Source: Hydrogenophaga crocea (GTDB lineage Bacteria > Pseudomonadota > Gammaproteobacteria > Burkholderiales > Burkholderiaceae_C). From it: DNA of 64,000 bases. The stretch is taken from NCBI RefSeq assembly GCF_011388215.1, contig NZ_CP049989.1:2294001-2358000 (forward strand), read 5' to 3'. Under the pieces are notes generated by a model. That model was not told the DNA's origin. It did not search any database and saw nothing but the letters and a program-made list of their open reading frames with translations. A program made the translations under genes and the position numbers. Shown one piece after another: positions 32,633-41,580 of the stretch. Position 1 is the first letter of the stretch; each line of letters begins with the position of its first letter.

Positions 32633-34213
32633 TCAGCCGAGCACCGCGGCCACCAGGTGGAACAGCAGGGCCGCGAGCACCGCGGTGGCCGGCACGGTGA
32701 CGATCCAGGCCGCCACGATGCGCATCACCACCGAGCGCTTGACGATCTCTTTCTTGTAGGCCTTCTTGAAGGCCTTGCGCTCGTCTTTCGCGAACACCGC
32801 GCCATCGAGGCCGCGCACCTTGGCGCGCTGCTTCATCTCGGCCAGCATGCGCTTTTTCTCCTGCACCTCGGCGGCCTCGAAGCGCTGCATGTAGGCCTCG
32901 ACCTCCTCACGGTCGGCGCCCTGGTGGCCGGCGCGCACCGTGGCCTCCATCTTGGCGTAGTTGACCTTGAGCAGCTCGCGCAGAAAGCCCACGCCGAACA
33001 CCGCGCCGATCGAGATGTGGGTGGTGGACACCGGCATGCCGAGCTGCGAGGCGACGATGACCGTGACGGTGGCGGCCATGGCGATGGAGTAGGCGCGCAT
33101 CTGGTCGAGCTCGGTGATCTCCTTGCCCACGGTGCGGATCAGCTTGGCACCGTACAGCGCCAGACCGACCGACAGGCCCAGCGCGCCCAGCACCATGATC
33201 CACATCGGCGTGCCGGCCTTGGTGGCGATGGCGCCGGCTTTCACGGCCTCGTAGATGGCGGCCAGCGGGCCGACGGCGTTGGCCACGTCGTTGGCGCCGT
33301 GCGCGAAGCTCAGCAAGGCGGCCGAGCAGACCAGCGGCCACATGAACAGCTGGTTCACGCCGTCCTTGCTGTTGTCCTGGCGCAGGGCCGCGCGCGCAAT
33401 GGGCCCGCGCACCAGGGCCCAGACCAGCACCGAGAACAGCAGGCCGGCGATTACCGCCACCACGAAGTCGATCTTCACCACCTGGTTGACGCCCTTGAGC
33501 AGCATGTACGTGGTGTACGACCAGACCATGAGCGCGATCAGGATGGGCACCACGCGCGCGGCGGCCTCGGTCTTCTCGGTGCGGTAGGTCACGCTGCGTT
33601 TGATCACGTAGAGGAAGGCCGCAGCCATCAGCGCACCCGCCAGCGGCGAGATCACCCAGCTCGCCACGATGGCGCCGATGGTGGACCAGTTCACCAGCCC
33701 CCAGCCGCCCGCGGCAATGCCTGCGCCCATTACCGCACCGATGATGGAGTGCGTGGTCGACACCGGCGCGCCCAGCGCGGTGGCCAGGTTCAGCCACAGG
33801 GCGCCCGCGAGCAGGGCCGCGAACATCACCCAGGCGAACAAGGTCGGGTCGGCGATGTCGGCCGGATCGATGATGCCGCCCTTGATGGTGCCCACCACGT
33901 CACCGCCGGCCACGATGGCGCCCAGGGCCTCGAAGACCGCGGCCACCACGATGGCCCAGCCCATGGTCATGGCGCCCGAGCCCACGGCCGGGCCCATGTT
34001 GTTGGCCACGTCGTTGGCGCCGATGTTCATGGCCATGTAGGCCCCCACGGCGGCCGCGACGATCAGCAGCCAGACGGCGCCCTGGCCGAGCCCGGTGCCC
34101 GACGCACCGGTGAGCGAGGCGTAGAGCCCCACGAGCAGAAGAAAGGCCACCGCGGTGGCCAGTTGCAGCGCCTCGAAGTGGCGATCCAGGAAGGTACGGG
34201 ACTTCTTCTTCAT
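32633..34213 (-). CDS. inorganic phosphate transporter, PiT family
   Basis: 526-aa PiT symporter with about 11 membrane segments. The inverted PiT repeats are visible: NIGANDVANNMGPAVGSGAM in the first half and FAHGANDVANAVGPLAAIYE in the second, each with the GANDVAN signature, plus APVSTTHSIIGAVMGAG and MPVSTTHISIGAVFGVG. A cytoplasmic loop near the C terminus (about 395-490) is rich in Lys and Glu and likely helical. It imports phosphate with a cation. A Pho-box-like direct repeat lies right in front of the gene. Confidence 0.95.
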   Translation of the reverse strand: MKKKSRTFLDRHFEALQLATAVAFLLLVGLYASLTGASGTGLGQGAVWLLIVAAAVGAYMAMNIGANDVANNMGPAVGSGAMTMGWAIVVAAVFEALGAIVAGGDVVGTIKGGIIDPADIADPTLFAWVMFAALLAGALWLNLATALGAPVSTTHSIIGAVMGAGIAAGGWGLVNWSTIGAIVASWVISPLAGALMAAAFLYVIKRSVTYRTEKTEAAARVVPILIALMVWSYTTYMLLKGVNQVVKIDFVVAVIAGLLFSVLVWALVRGPIARAALRQDNSKDGVNQLFMWPLVCSAALLSFAHGANDVANAVGPLAAIYEAVKAGAIATKAGTPMWIMVLGALGLSVGLALYGAKLIRTVGKEITELDQMRAYSIAMAATVTVIVASQLGMPVSTTHISIGAVFGVGFLRELLKVNYAKMEATVRAGHQGADREEVEAYMQRFEAAEVQEKKRMLAEMKQRAKVRGLDGAVFAKDERKAFKKAYKKEIVKRSVVMRIVAAWIVTVPATAVLAALLFHLVAAVLG

Positions 34214-34228
34214 GTGAACACGGTATGA

Positions 34229-34247
34229 ATGTCACCGTATTGTCATG
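34229..34247. promoter_or_regulatory. Pho-box-like direct repeat upstream of the PiT gene
   Basis: Two TGTCA copies (34230-34234 and 34241-34245) spaced 11 bp apart, the repeat geometry of PhoB sites. The orientation is opposite to the PiT gene and the site lies only 16-34 bp before its start, so it is either repressive, used in reverse, or coincidental. Confidence 0.35.
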
Positions 34248-34275
34248 TATTCGCCGGGGGCACCCCGGCGCCGGG

Positions 34276-34860
34276 TCAGCGCAGGAAGTGCGCGCGGTAG
34301 TGCTCGAGCTCGTCGATGGACTCGTGCACGTCGGCCAGTGCGGTGTGCAGCTGGCGCTTCTTGAACGCATCGACCACGGCCGGATTCCAGCGTTTGGCCA
34401 GCTCCTTGAGCGTGCTCACGTCCACGTTGCGGTAGTGCAGGTAGCCCTCGAGCCGGGGCATGTACTTCACGAGGAAGCGGCGGTCCTGGCCGATGGTGTT
34501 GCCGCACAGCGGCGAGGCCTGCTTGGGCACGTAGCGCGCAATGAAGTCGATCAGCTGCTGCTCGGCCTCGGCCTCGCTCACGGTGCTCGCGCGCACCTTG
34601 TCGATCAGGCCGCTGCGGCCATGGGTGCCCTTGTTCCAGGCGTCCATGGCGTCGAGCACGGCCTCGCTCTGGTGGATCACGATCACCGGGCCTTCGATGC
34701 GCGGCGTGAGCTGCGGGCCGGTGATGACCACCGCGATCTCGAGCAGGCGCTCTTTTTCGGGGTCGAGGCCGCTCATCTCGCAGTCGATCCAGACCAGGTT
34801 CTGGTCGCTCTTGGCCAGGGTGGCGGGCGGGGGGATGTCCGTGGCGGGATTCGAAGTCAT
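34276..34860 (-). CDS. orn: oligoribonuclease
   Basis: 194-aa DEDDh exonuclease that degrades 2-5 nt RNA fragments and pGpG to mononucleotides. [20 protein letters not shown] (about 24-43) has the first Asp and Glu, [13 protein letters not shown] the second Asp region and [18 protein letters not shown] the His/Asp of the DEDDh set. Start ATG at 34860; the frame runs further upstream but without coding character. Divergent from the M48 protease gene with 43 bp between, the same pairing I recall from other Burkholderiales. Confidence 0.96.
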   Translation of the reverse strand: MTSNPATDIPPPATLAKSDQNLVWIDCEMSGLDPEKERLLEIAVVITGPQLTPRIEGPVIVIHQSEAVLDAMDAWNKGTHGRSGLIDKVRASTVSEAEAEQQLIDFIARYVPKQASPLCGNTIGQDRRFLVKYMPRLEGYLHYRNVDVSTLKELAKRWNPAVVDAFKKRQLHTALADVHESIDELEHYRAHFLR

Positions 34861-34903
34861 CGGGCGATTGTCTCTGATCGTCCCCGCTAGACTTGGCACC
34901 CTC

Positions 34904-36166
34904 ATGGACACCGCCGCCCTCGCCTTCACCGCCGTCTTCTGCGCCCTGCTCGCCCTGGGGCTGCTCACGCGCACCGTGCTGGCCAGCCGCCAGATTCGCC
35001 ACGTGGCGCGCCACCGGCACAGCGTGCCCGCCCCCTTCGACGCCACCATCCCGCTCGAAGCGCACCGCAAGGCGGCCGACTACACCATCGCCAAGACCCG
35101 ATTCGGCCTGCTCACCACGGCCTTCGAGGCCGCGGTGCTCGTGGGCTGGACCCTGCTTGGCGGCCTCGACCTGCTCAACCAGGCGCTGCTCGCGCTGCTG
35201 GGTCCGGGCCTGTGGCAGCAGCTCGCCCTGATCGGCGCCTTCGCACTCATCGGCGGGCTGATCGGCCTGCCGCTGTCGTGGTACGCCACCTTCCGGCTCG
35301 AAGCGCGCTTCGGCTTCAACAAGATGGGCCTGGGCCTGTGGATCGCCGACGGCCTCAAAGGCCTGCTGGTGGGCGTGCTCGTGGGCGGCCCGGTGGTGGC
35401 GCTGGTGCTCTGGCTCATGGGCGCGGCCGGCCCCACCTGGTGGCTCTGGGCCTGGGGCGTGTGGATGGCCTTCAACCTGCTGGCCCTGGTGCTCTACCCC
35501 ACGCTGATCGCCCCGCTCTTCAACAAGTTCGAGCCGCTCACCGACGCCGCGGTGAAGGACCGTGTGAACGCCCTGATGGCGCGCTGCGGCTTCTCGGCGC
35601 AAGGCCTGTACGTGATGGACGGCAGCAAGCGCAGCGCCCACGCGAACGCCTACTTCACCGGCTTCGGTGCGGCCAAGCGCGTGGTGTTCTTCGACACGCT
35701 GCTGCAGCAGCTCAATGCCGACGAGATCGACGCCGTGCTCGCGCACGAGCTGGGCCACTACCAGCGCCGCCACATCCACAAGCGCATCGCGCTGCTGTTC
35801 GCGCTCAGCCTGCTGGGCTTCGCGGCACTGGGCTGGGCCGCGTCGCAGGCCTGGTTCTACAACGGCCTGGGCGTCGAGCCCTCGATGCAGGCGCCCAACG
35901 ATGCGCTCGCGCTGATCCTGTTCCTGCTCGTGGTGCCGCTGTTCAGCTACTTCCTGTCGCCGCTGATGGCGCAGCTCTCGCGCCGCCACGAGTTCGAGGC
36001 CGATGCCTTCGCGATGGAAAAGACCCGCGGCAGCGACCTCGCGAGCGCGCTGCTCAAGCTCTACAAGGACAACGCCAGCACGCTCACGCCCGACCCGGTG
36101 TACGCGCGCTTCTATTACTCCCACCCGCCCGCCAGCGAACGCCTGGCGCGCCTGTCGGCCGCCTGA
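34904..36166 (+). CDS. M48 family metallopeptidase (Ste24/HtpX-type)
   Basis: 420-aa membrane protease with several N-terminal helices and the zinc motif HELGH at 281-285, plus the downstream third ligand region [14 protein letters not shown]. The arrangement FNKFEPL, then HELGH, then EADAFA is that of the CAAX prenyl protease 1 (Ste24) group. It cleaves membrane or misfolded proteins at the inner membrane; the bacterial target is unknown. It is followed closely by the pterin dehydratase and rsgA genes in the same direction, which probably share its promoter. Confidence 0.95.
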   Translation: MDTAALAFTAVFCALLALGLLTRTVLASRQIRHVARHRHSVPAPFDATIPLEAHRKAADYTIAKTRFGLLTTAFEAAVLVGWTLLGGLDLLNQALLALLGPGLWQQLALIGAFALIGGLIGLPLSWYATFRLEARFGFNKMGLGLWIADGLKGLLVGVLVGGPVVALVLWLMGAAGPTWWLWAWGVWMAFNLLALVLYPTLIAPLFNKFEPLTDAAVKDRVNALMARCGFSAQGLYVMDGSKRSAHANAYFTGFGAAKRVVFFDTLLQQLNADEIDAVLAHELGHYQRRHIHKRIALLFALSLLGFAALGWAASQAWFYNGLGVEPSMQAPNDALALILFLLVVPLFSYFLSPLMAQLSRRHEFEADAFAMEKTRGSDLASALLKLYKDNASTLTPDPVYARFYYSHPPASERLARLSAA

Positions 36167-36188
36167 GCGGCCCGTTTCCCGCACCGCC

Positions 36189-36509
36189 ATGAATCCGATC
36201 CACCAGAACCGCCGCGCGCTCAATGCCACCGAGATCGTCACGCAGCTGAGCCAGCTCAACGGCGACACCGCCGACGGCTGGAAACTCATCGACGGCGCGA
36301 TCGAGCGCCAATTCGGCTTCGCCAATTTCCACGAGACCATGGCCTTCGTGAACGCCGTGGCCTGGATCGCGCACCGCGAGGACCACCACCCCGACGTGGC
36401 CTTCGGCTACAGCCGAGTCACGGTGCGCTTCAACACCCACGACGTCAACGGCATCTCGGTCAGCGACATGTTCTGCGCCGCGGCCGTCAACGCGCTGCTC
36501 AAGGGCTGA
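36189..36509 (+). CDS. 4a-hydroxytetrahydrobiopterin dehydratase
   Basis: 106-aa pterin-4a-carbinolamine dehydratase that regenerates the pterin cofactor of phenylalanine hydroxylase. The active-site region FANFHETMAFVNAVAWIAHR, EDHHPDVAFGYSRVTV and the C-terminal DFAAAVNALL-like helix are present; His and His of EDHHPD are the catalytic pair. It starts 22 bp after the protease stop and its TGA shares one base with the rsgA ATG. No phenylalanine hydroxylase gene lies in the window. Confidence 0.94.
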   Translation: MNPIHQNRRALNATEIVTQLSQLNGDTADGWKLIDGAIERQFGFANFHETMAFVNAVAWIAHREDHHPDVAFGYSRVTVRFNTHDVNGISVSDMFCAAAVNALLKG

Positions 36510-37423
36510 TGGGCAGCACGTTCGCCGGGCGGGTGGTGGCGGCGCACGGCCGCCATTGCCTCGTCGAAGGCGACGATGGCCAGCGCATCCTCTGCCACCC
36601 GCGGGGCAAGAAAAACAGCGTGGTGGTGGGTGACCGCGTGCGCTGGTCGCACAGCGGCGACGAGGGCCTGATCGAGCAGGTGCTCGAGCGCGACAACCTG
36701 CTCTACCGGCAGGACGAGATGCGCACCAAGTCGTTTGCGGCCAACCTCGACCAGGTGCTGGTGCTGCTCGCGGCCGATCCGGTGTTCTCCGACATGCAGC
36801 TCGCGCGCGCGCTGATCGCGGCCGAGGCCGCGGGCATCGAAGCGCTGATCGTGCTCAACAAGCACGACCTCGGGGCGCCCTTCGAACAGGCCTGGGCCCG
36901 GCTCGAACCGCACCGGCGCATGGGCACGCCGGTGCTGCCGCTGGGCCTCAAGACCGACCACGGCCTGGACGCGCTGCATGCGCGGCTGCGCGGCCGCAGC
37001 ACGCTGGTGCTCGGGCCCTCGGGTGTGGGCAAGAGCACGCTGGTGAACCGGCTGGTGCCCGAGGCGGGCGCGCAGACCGGCGAGATCTCGCGCGCGCTCA
37101 ATTCGGGCCGCCACACCACCACCACCACCACCTGGTACTGGATGGACGCCGAGCGCCAGAGCGCGCTCATCGACTCGCCGGGCTTCCAGGCCTTCGGCCT
37201 GTACCACCTGGAAGCGCCCGAACTCGCGCGCCTCATGCCCGACCTGCGCGCCACGCTGGGCGATTGCCGCTTCCACAACTGCACCCACCGGCACGAGCCG
37301 GGCTGCGGCCTGCGGCCGCACGTGGGCACCGACCCGGCGAGCGATCCGCTCGCGATCGACGAAACCCGCTACCGCCTGTACGGCGAGTTGTTCGACGAGC
37401 TCGCGGCCAAACCCACCTACTGA
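36509..37423 (+). CDS. rsgA: small ribosomal subunit biogenesis GTPase RsgA
   Basis: 304-aa circularly permuted GTPase that checks late maturation of the 30S subunit. An N-terminal OB fold is followed by G4 NKHD (117-120), then G1 GPSGVGKS (169-176), then G3 DSPGF, the permuted order typical of the family. The C-terminal zinc site starts with C253 and C258 and continues HRHEPGC. The ATG overlaps the TGA of the dehydratase gene by one base. Convergent with the CbiB-like gene. Confidence 0.96.
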   Translation: MGSTFAGRVVAAHGRHCLVEGDDGQRILCHPRGKKNSVVVGDRVRWSHSGDEGLIEQVLERDNLLYRQDEMRTKSFAANLDQVLVLLAADPVFSDMQLARALIAAEAAGIEALIVLNKHDLGAPFEQAWARLEPHRRMGTPVLPLGLKTDHGLDALHARLRGRSTLVLGPSGVGKSTLVNRLVPEAGAQTGEISRALNSGRHTTTTTTWYWMDAERQSALIDSPGFQAFGLYHLEAPELARLMPDLRATLGDCRFHNCTHRHEPGCGLRPHVGTDPASDPLAIDETRYRLYGELFDELAAKPTY

Positions 37424-37433
37424 GGCCGCGGGC

Positions 37434-38372
37434 TCAGACGCGCGCGAGCGTGAGCAGCGCGAGCAGCAGCATCCACAGCACCACCGCGCGCCACACCAGG
37501 CCCACCACGCTGCCCAGGTGGGCCAGTTGCGGCTCGGGCCGCGCGCCGGGGTCGGTCTCGTCGGGCTCGACCACCGTGGGGTCTTGCGGCGTGAGGCGCA
37601 CGTTCATCGCGCCCGAGGTGGCGGCCAGCACCACGCCGTCGCTGCCCGGGGCGAAGCGCTCGGCATCGGCGCGCCAGCTGCCCACCGCTTCCTCGAAGTT
37701 GCCCACCACCGCAAACCCCAGCGCCGTGATGCGCGCGGGGATGTGGTCGAGCCAGCGCCACGCGGTGGTGGCGGCCTCGCGCAGCGGCAGGCTGGGCGTG
37801 CCGTCGGGGCGCGCGCGCCAGTTGCGCGAGAGGTATTCGGCGAGCCGGTAGACCACCGCGCCCGCGGGGCCCAGGCCCGCGATCCAGAAGACGATGAAGC
37901 ACACGAAAACGCCGAACACGTGGCGGTGCGCGGCCAGCACCGAATGCTCGATCACCTGGCGCAGCAACTCGGCGCGCGGCAGGCTGCTCGCGTCCACGCG
38001 CAACCAGGACGCGAGCTGTTCGCGTGCGGTGCGCTCGTCGCCCTCCTCCAGGCTGCGCCGGATCTCGCTGAAGTGGTGGCTGAACTGGCGGAAACCCAGG
38101 GTCACGTAGAGCACGGCCACGGTCCAGGCGAACGCAAGGAAGCCGCTGATCTGCCACAGGCCGTGGTACACGAGCGCCGCGACCAGACCCGGGACGCCCA
38201 CCGCGAGCAGCCAGGCGATCCAGCCGTGCGAGCGCTCGCCCGCGTCAAGGTTGCGGCGCACGCTGCGGCTCCAGCCGCGCAGGCCCGCATGAACGGGGTT
38301 GTCGAAAGACAAGGGGCGCGCTTGTTCGATCAGCAGCGCCAACAGAATGGCCAGGAATCCCATGCCCTGCAT
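37434..38372 (-). CDS. CobD/CbiB-like membrane protein
   Basis: 312-aa membrane protein with four to six hydrophobic segments, similar to the CobD/CbiB family (adenosylcobinamide-phosphate synthase) as seen in LLALLIEQARPL at the N terminus and GAVVYRLAEYLSRNW with the following TTAWRWLDHIPARITALGFA. No other cobalamin gene is near, so in this context it is probably a family member of unknown role, as commonly annotated in Burkholderiales; an AmpE-like function is an alternative. The start could be the ATG at 38372 or 38363. Confidence 0.82.
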   Translation of the reverse strand: MQGMGFLAILLALLIEQARPLSFDNPVHAGLRGWSRSVRRNLDAGERSHGWIAWLLAVGVPGLVAALVYHGLWQISGFLAFAWTVAVLYVTLGFRQFSHHFSEIRRSLEEGDERTAREQLASWLRVDASSLPRAELLRQVIEHSVLAAHRHVFGVFVCFIVFWIAGLGPAGAVVYRLAEYLSRNWRARPDGTPSLPLREAATTAWRWLDHIPARITALGFAVVGNFEEAVGSWRADAERFAPGSDGVVLAATSGAMNVRLTPQDPTVVEPDETDPGARPEPQLAHLGSVVGLVWRAVVLWMLLLALLTLARV

Positions 38373-38413
38373 GATAGTGGGGCACCGTATCGGTGCGCCG
38401 CACGGGCCACGAA

Positions 38414-39100
38414 CTAGGCCGACAGGAACCGGTAGAGGTTGCGCAGCATGCCCGCGGTCGCGCCCCAGATGAAGCGCTCCTGGCGGCCGTCGTGCCAGGG
38501 CATGGAGTACCACTCGCGCACCGCCCCCTCGAAAGCGAAGGCGTGCCGGCGGTGGTGGCGCGGGTCCATCAGAAAGGGCAGCGGCACCTCGAAGACGTCG
38601 TCGACCTCGTGCGGATTGGGCCGCAGATCGAAGCCGGGCCGCACCAGTGCCACCACGGGCGTGATGTGAAAGGCCGTGCCGGTGATGTACTCGGGCAGCG
38701 TGCCCACGACCTCGATGTGGTCGGCGCTCAGGCCGATCTCTTCATGGGCCTCGCGCAGCGCAGCGGCCACGGCATCGGCGTCCTCGGGGTCGACTTTGCC
38801 GCCCGGGAACGCGATCTGACCCGAGTGCGTGGACAGGTGGGCCGTGCGCTGCGTGAGCAGCAGGCTCAGGTGCTCGCGCTGCACCAGGGGCAGCAGCACC
38901 GCGGCGTCGGCCGGTTCGCGGTCGGCAAAGCGGCGCTCGCGCACGAGTTCGGGCGTCCACGCAGGCGGCACCTGGAACTGGCTGCGCAACCCATCGGGCG
39001 TAAGCCGGTGCGCGGGGGCGGGCAGCAGGCCCTCGCTCGCGCCGGTGGCGACCACGGGCACGGTGCGGGGATCAAAAGGCGGCAGGCGCGTGCTGGACAT
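38414..39100 (-). CDS. NUDIX hydrolase, CoA pyrophosphatase type
   Basis: 228-aa NUDIX protein. The box GGKVDPEDADAVAAALREAH continues EEIGL, giving the full G-x5-E/D-x7-REUxEExGU pattern. Preceding LLLTQRTAHLSTHSGQIAFP matches the UPF0035/NudL signature of CoA pyrophosphatases, which split CoA into phosphopantetheine and 3',5'-ADP. Start at 39100; the open frame upstream is non-coding because it runs into the rplS terminator. Confidence 0.93.
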   Translation of the reverse strand: MSSTRLPPFDPRTVPVVATGASEGLLPAPAHRLTPDGLRSQFQVPPAWTPELVRERRFADREPADAAVLLPLVQREHLSLLLTQRTAHLSTHSGQIAFPGGKVDPEDADAVAAALREAHEEIGLSADHIEVVGTLPEYITGTAFHITPVVALVRPGFDLRPNPHEVDDVFEVPLPFLMDPRHHRRHAFAFEGAVREWYSMPWHDGRQERFIWGATAGMLRNLYRFLSA

Positions 39101-39124
39101 GGTGGAACAGAGTGTGGCGCGCAC

Positions 39125-39151
39125 AAAAAAGCCGCTCCGGAGAGCGGCTTT
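39125..39151 (-). terminator. rho-independent terminator of the rplS transcript
   Basis: Arms AAAGCCGCTC and GAGCGGCTTT (10 bp, loop CGGA) followed on the minus strand by a run of six T. It lies 17 bp after the rplS stop. The strongest intrinsic terminator in the window. Confidence 0.93.
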
Positions 39152-39167
39152 CGGGGACATGCGGCGA

Positions 39168-39524
39168 TCAGGCGCCCAGCTTTTCCTTGATGCGGGCCGA
39201 CTTGCCGCTGCGGTCGCGCAGGTAGTACAGCTTGGCGCGGCGCACGGCACCGCGGCGCTTGACTTCGATCTTGGCGATCAGCGGGCTGTACAGCGGGAAG
39301 GTGCGCTCCACGCCTTCGCCGCTGGAGATCTTGCGCACGATGAAGCTGGAGTTGAGGCCGCGGTTGCGCTTGGCGATCACCACGCCTTCATAGGCTTGCA
39401 GGCGCTTGCGGGTGCCTTCGATCACGTTCACGCTGACGATCACGGTGTCGCCAGGGGCGAAGGCCGGGATGGTCTTGCCCAGACGGGCGATTTCTTCCTG
39501 CTCGAGGGTCTGGATGAGGTTCAT
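39168..39524 (-). CDS. rplS: 50S ribosomal protein L19
   Basis: 118-aa L19. [17 protein letters not shown] at the start, [20 protein letters not shown], and the C-terminal [20 protein letters not shown] are diagnostic. It sits at the 30S-50S interface. Last gene of rpsP-rimM-trmD-rplS, but a 164-bp gap with its own -10-like box separates it from trmD, so it can also be transcribed alone. Followed by a strong terminator. Confidence 0.97.
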   Translation of the reverse strand: MNLIQTLEQEEIARLGKTIPAFAPGDTVIVSVNVIEGTRKRLQAYEGVVIAKRNRGLNSSFIVRKISSGEGVERTFPLYSPLIAKIEVKRRGAVRRAKLYYLRDRSGKSARIKEKLGA

Positions 39525-39644
39525 GGTTCCTGTTCCACGATCGTGGCCGCGCTGCACTAAAGGCCGCGAATCCGGTGCGCCAGCGCCTGAACGGCGGGCG
39601 CGATCCCGGTCGCGGCGGCCGGCCAGAGGATCGAAAAGCCGATC

Positions 39645-39650
39645 ATTATA
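39645..39650 (-). promoter_or_regulatory. TATAAT -10 box in front of rplS
   Basis: Perfect TATAAT on the minus strand about 120 bp upstream of rplS, in the trmD-rplS gap. No good -35 hexamer is seen at 16-18 bp. The same GGC-TATAAT context occurs upstream of rpsP. Confidence 0.5.
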
Positions 39651-39688
39651 GCCAGACTGGCCAACCCCGGGAAAGCCCGGCGCCCGGC

Positions 39689-40459
39689 TCAGCCCAGGCC
39701 GCGCAGGAAACGCTCGTCGTCGGGCCCCAGGCGCCCCTCGGCGCGGGCCTGGGCGATGAGCTCGGGGCGCAGGCGCGCGGTGAGCGCCAGGCTTTGCTCG
39801 CGCCGGTGGCGCTGGATGCGCTCGTGGTGGCCGCCCAGCAGTACCTCGGGCACGGCCATGGGGCCGGCCGGGCCCTGCCAGACCTCGGGCCGCGTGTGGT
39901 GCGGGCTGTCGAGCAGGCCGTCGAGCGCGGGGTTGAAGCTGTCCTGCTGGTGGCTGCCCTGGTCACCCAGCACGCCGGGCTGCAACCGGGCCACGGCGTC
40001 GAGCAGCGCCATGGCCGGGATCTCGCCGCCCGAGAGCACGAAGTCGCCCAGGCTGATCTGGCGGTCGACGCAGGCGTCGATGAAGCGCTGGTCGATGCCT
40101 TCGTAGCGGCCGCAGACCAGCACCGCGCCGGCGCTGGCGGACCAGGCCTCCACGCCCGCGTGGGCCAGGCGCTCGCCGATGGGCGAGAACAGCACCACGG
40201 GCGCGCGCGCCGCCTCGGGCTCGGCGCGCTCGGCGCGGATCGCCTGCAGGCAGCGCCACAGCGGCTCGGCCATCATGACCATGCCCGGACCGCCACCGAA
40301 GGGGCGGTCGTCCACGCGGCGGTAATTGCCATCGGCGAAATCGCGCGGGTTCCAAAGACGCACATCGACCTGCTTCGATTCGAACGCACGGCGGTTGATG
40401 CCGTGCGCGAGGAAGGGCTCGAAGAGCTCGGGGAACAGGGTGATGACGTCGAAGCGCAT
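39689..40459 (-). CDS. trmD: tRNA (guanine-N1-)-methyltransferase
   Basis: 256-aa TrmD, methylating G37 at N1 in tRNAs with SAM to prevent frameshifting. [20 protein letters not shown] start, [18 protein letters not shown], the SAM knot regions [15 protein letters not shown] and [18 protein letters not shown], and [10 protein letters not shown] are all present. ATG at 40459; upstream codons in the frame belong to the intergenic repeat. It follows rimM after 106 bp. Confidence 0.97.
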   Translation of the reverse strand: MRFDVITLFPELFEPFLAHGINRRAFESKQVDVRLWNPRDFADGNYRRVDDRPFGGGPGMVMMAEPLWRCLQAIRAERAEPEAARAPVVLFSPIGERLAHAGVEAWSASAGAVLVCGRYEGIDQRFIDACVDRQISLGDFVLSGGEIPAMALLDAVARLQPGVLGDQGSHQQDSFNPALDGLLDSPHHTRPEVWQGPAGPMAVPEVLLGGHHERIQRHRREQSLALTARLRPELIAQARAEGRLGPDDERFLRGLG

Positions 40460-40492
40460 GGACGGTGATTGTGCGGTTCGCGAGAGACGATC

Positions 40493-40565
40493 CGCCGCCG
40501 GGCCGCCCCAAGGCGGATCAGCCCCCTCGGGGGGCAGCGACCCGCGCAGCGGCGGAGCGTGGGGG
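40493..40565. repeat. structured GC-rich intergenic repeat (rimM-trmD gap)
   Basis: Two hairpins in series: CCGCC-CCAA-GGCGG (40503-40516) and GCCCCC-TC-GGGGGGC (40521-40535), then GCGCAGCGGCGGAGCGTGGG. I recall very similar CCCCCTCGGGGGGCAGCGA elements scattered between genes in Comamonadaceae genomes, so this is probably one copy of a family of interspersed palindromic repeats. It may also act as a partial terminator inside the operon. It is the only copy in the window. Confidence 0.65.
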
Positions 40566-41153
40566 TCAGTAGTCAGTTTGCCAGTCGGCGGTGATGCGGC
40601 GCTGCGCTTTGTCGACCGCGTCGATGTACGCATCGACGAAGGGGATCATGCGCTCGGCGGAGCGCTCGGCGCCGTCCACGGTCTCGGTGTATTCGAGCAC
40701 CAGCACCGAGGTGGGCCCGGTGTTCATGAGGTCGCGCACCACGCCCAGGTGCACGCCCTCGCGGTTGACCACCTCGAGGCCGATCAGGTCGACCCAGTAG
40801 TACTCGCCCTCGGTGGGCTCGGGGAAGGCGCTGCGCGGCAGGCTGATGCGGCAGCCCTTGAGCGCCTCGGCCGTGTTGCGGTCGGCCACGCCGTCGAAGC
40901 GCGCCACCAGACCATCGGCGTGCGCCTTGAGTTCGGCCACGCGCACGGCCACGCAGCCCGTGAAAGCAGAAAAGCCGCGCGCGAAGCGGGCTTCGGGCGG
41001 CTGCAGGAACCAGTCGGTGCTGGCGAACAGCGCCTCGGTGTCGGCGCTGTGGGGCTGGATGCGGACCCAGCCCTTGATGCCCCAGGCATCGAGAATCCGC
41101 CCCAGTTCGACGGCGTCGGCCGGCAGGGCCGACGCGACCAGGGCGTCGCTCAT
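40566..41153 (-). CDS. rimM: ribosome maturation factor RimM
   Basis: 195-aa RimM, an assembly factor that binds S19 during 30S maturation. The N-terminal barrel starts VELGRILDAWGIKGWVRIQP, and the PRC-type barrel has YYWVDLIGLEVVNREGVHLG and NTGPTSVLVLEY. It follows rpsP with an 8-bp gap. The length is at the upper end of the family because of the insertion around 145-160. Confidence 0.96.
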   Translation of the reverse strand: MSDALVASALPADAVELGRILDAWGIKGWVRIQPHSADTEALFASTDWFLQPPEARFARGFSAFTGCVAVRVAELKAHADGLVARFDGVADRNTAEALKGCRISLPRSAFPEPTEGEYYWVDLIGLEVVNREGVHLGVVRDLMNTGPTSVLVLEYTETVDGAERSAERMIPFVDAYIDAVDKAQRRITADWQTDY

Positions 41154-41161
41154 GGCCGCGA

Positions 41162-41416
41162 TCAGGCCGCGGCTTTGGCGGCGGCCTGCTTGACCAGGCG
41201 GGCCACGGTGTCGGACGGGGTGGCGCCGACGCCGATCCAGTGGGTCAGGCGGTCCTGGGCGATGCGCAGGGTTTCTTCGCCGCCCTTGGCCAGGGGGTTG
41301 TAGAAGCCGATGCGTTCGATGAACTTGCCATCGCGGCGGGCGCGCTTGTCGGCCACGACGATGTTGTAGAACGGACGGGCCTTGGCGCCGCCGCGGGAGA
41401 GTCGAATGACGACCAT
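41162..41416 (-). CDS. rpsP: 30S ribosomal protein S16
   Basis: 84-aa S16: [40 protein letters not shown] and [20 protein letters not shown] are diagnostic. First gene of the rpsP-rimM-trmD-rplS cluster, with a leader of about 115 nt after a TATAAT promoter. An AAGGAT ribosome site precedes the ATG. Confidence 0.97.
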   Translation of the reverse strand: MVVIRLSRGGAKARPFYNIVVADKRARRDGKFIERIGFYNPLAKGGEETLRIAQDRLTHWIGVGATPSDTVARLVKQAAAKAAA

Positions 41417-41537
41417 GATTTATCCTTCGGGTGGTTGCTCACCGGGGGTTTGGCTTGTGCACACACCCCGGTTGATTCCTGCAGCGCTTGAGACACACGA
41501 CTGACCACCCGGCCAGCGAAACGCTGCAAAGCCCGCG

Positions 41538-41543
41538 ATTATA
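41538..41543 (-). promoter_or_regulatory. TATAAT -10 box of the rpsP operon
   Basis: Perfect TATAAT on the minus strand followed by a GC-rich discriminator (CGCGGGC), as expected for a growth-rate-controlled ribosomal promoter. The -35 region is weak. Transcription would start about 115-120 bp before rpsP. Confidence 0.7.
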
Positions 41544-41580
41544 GCCCGGTGCCCGCGCGCACCCCAGATTCCCACGCCGC

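Noticed and set aside
30485..34228. 1247-codon plus-strand frame opposite the helicase and PiT genes
   Set aside because: Covers two clear minus-strand genes and an intergenic region, has no domains and an Ala/Arg/His-biased composition; an artefact of codon bias.
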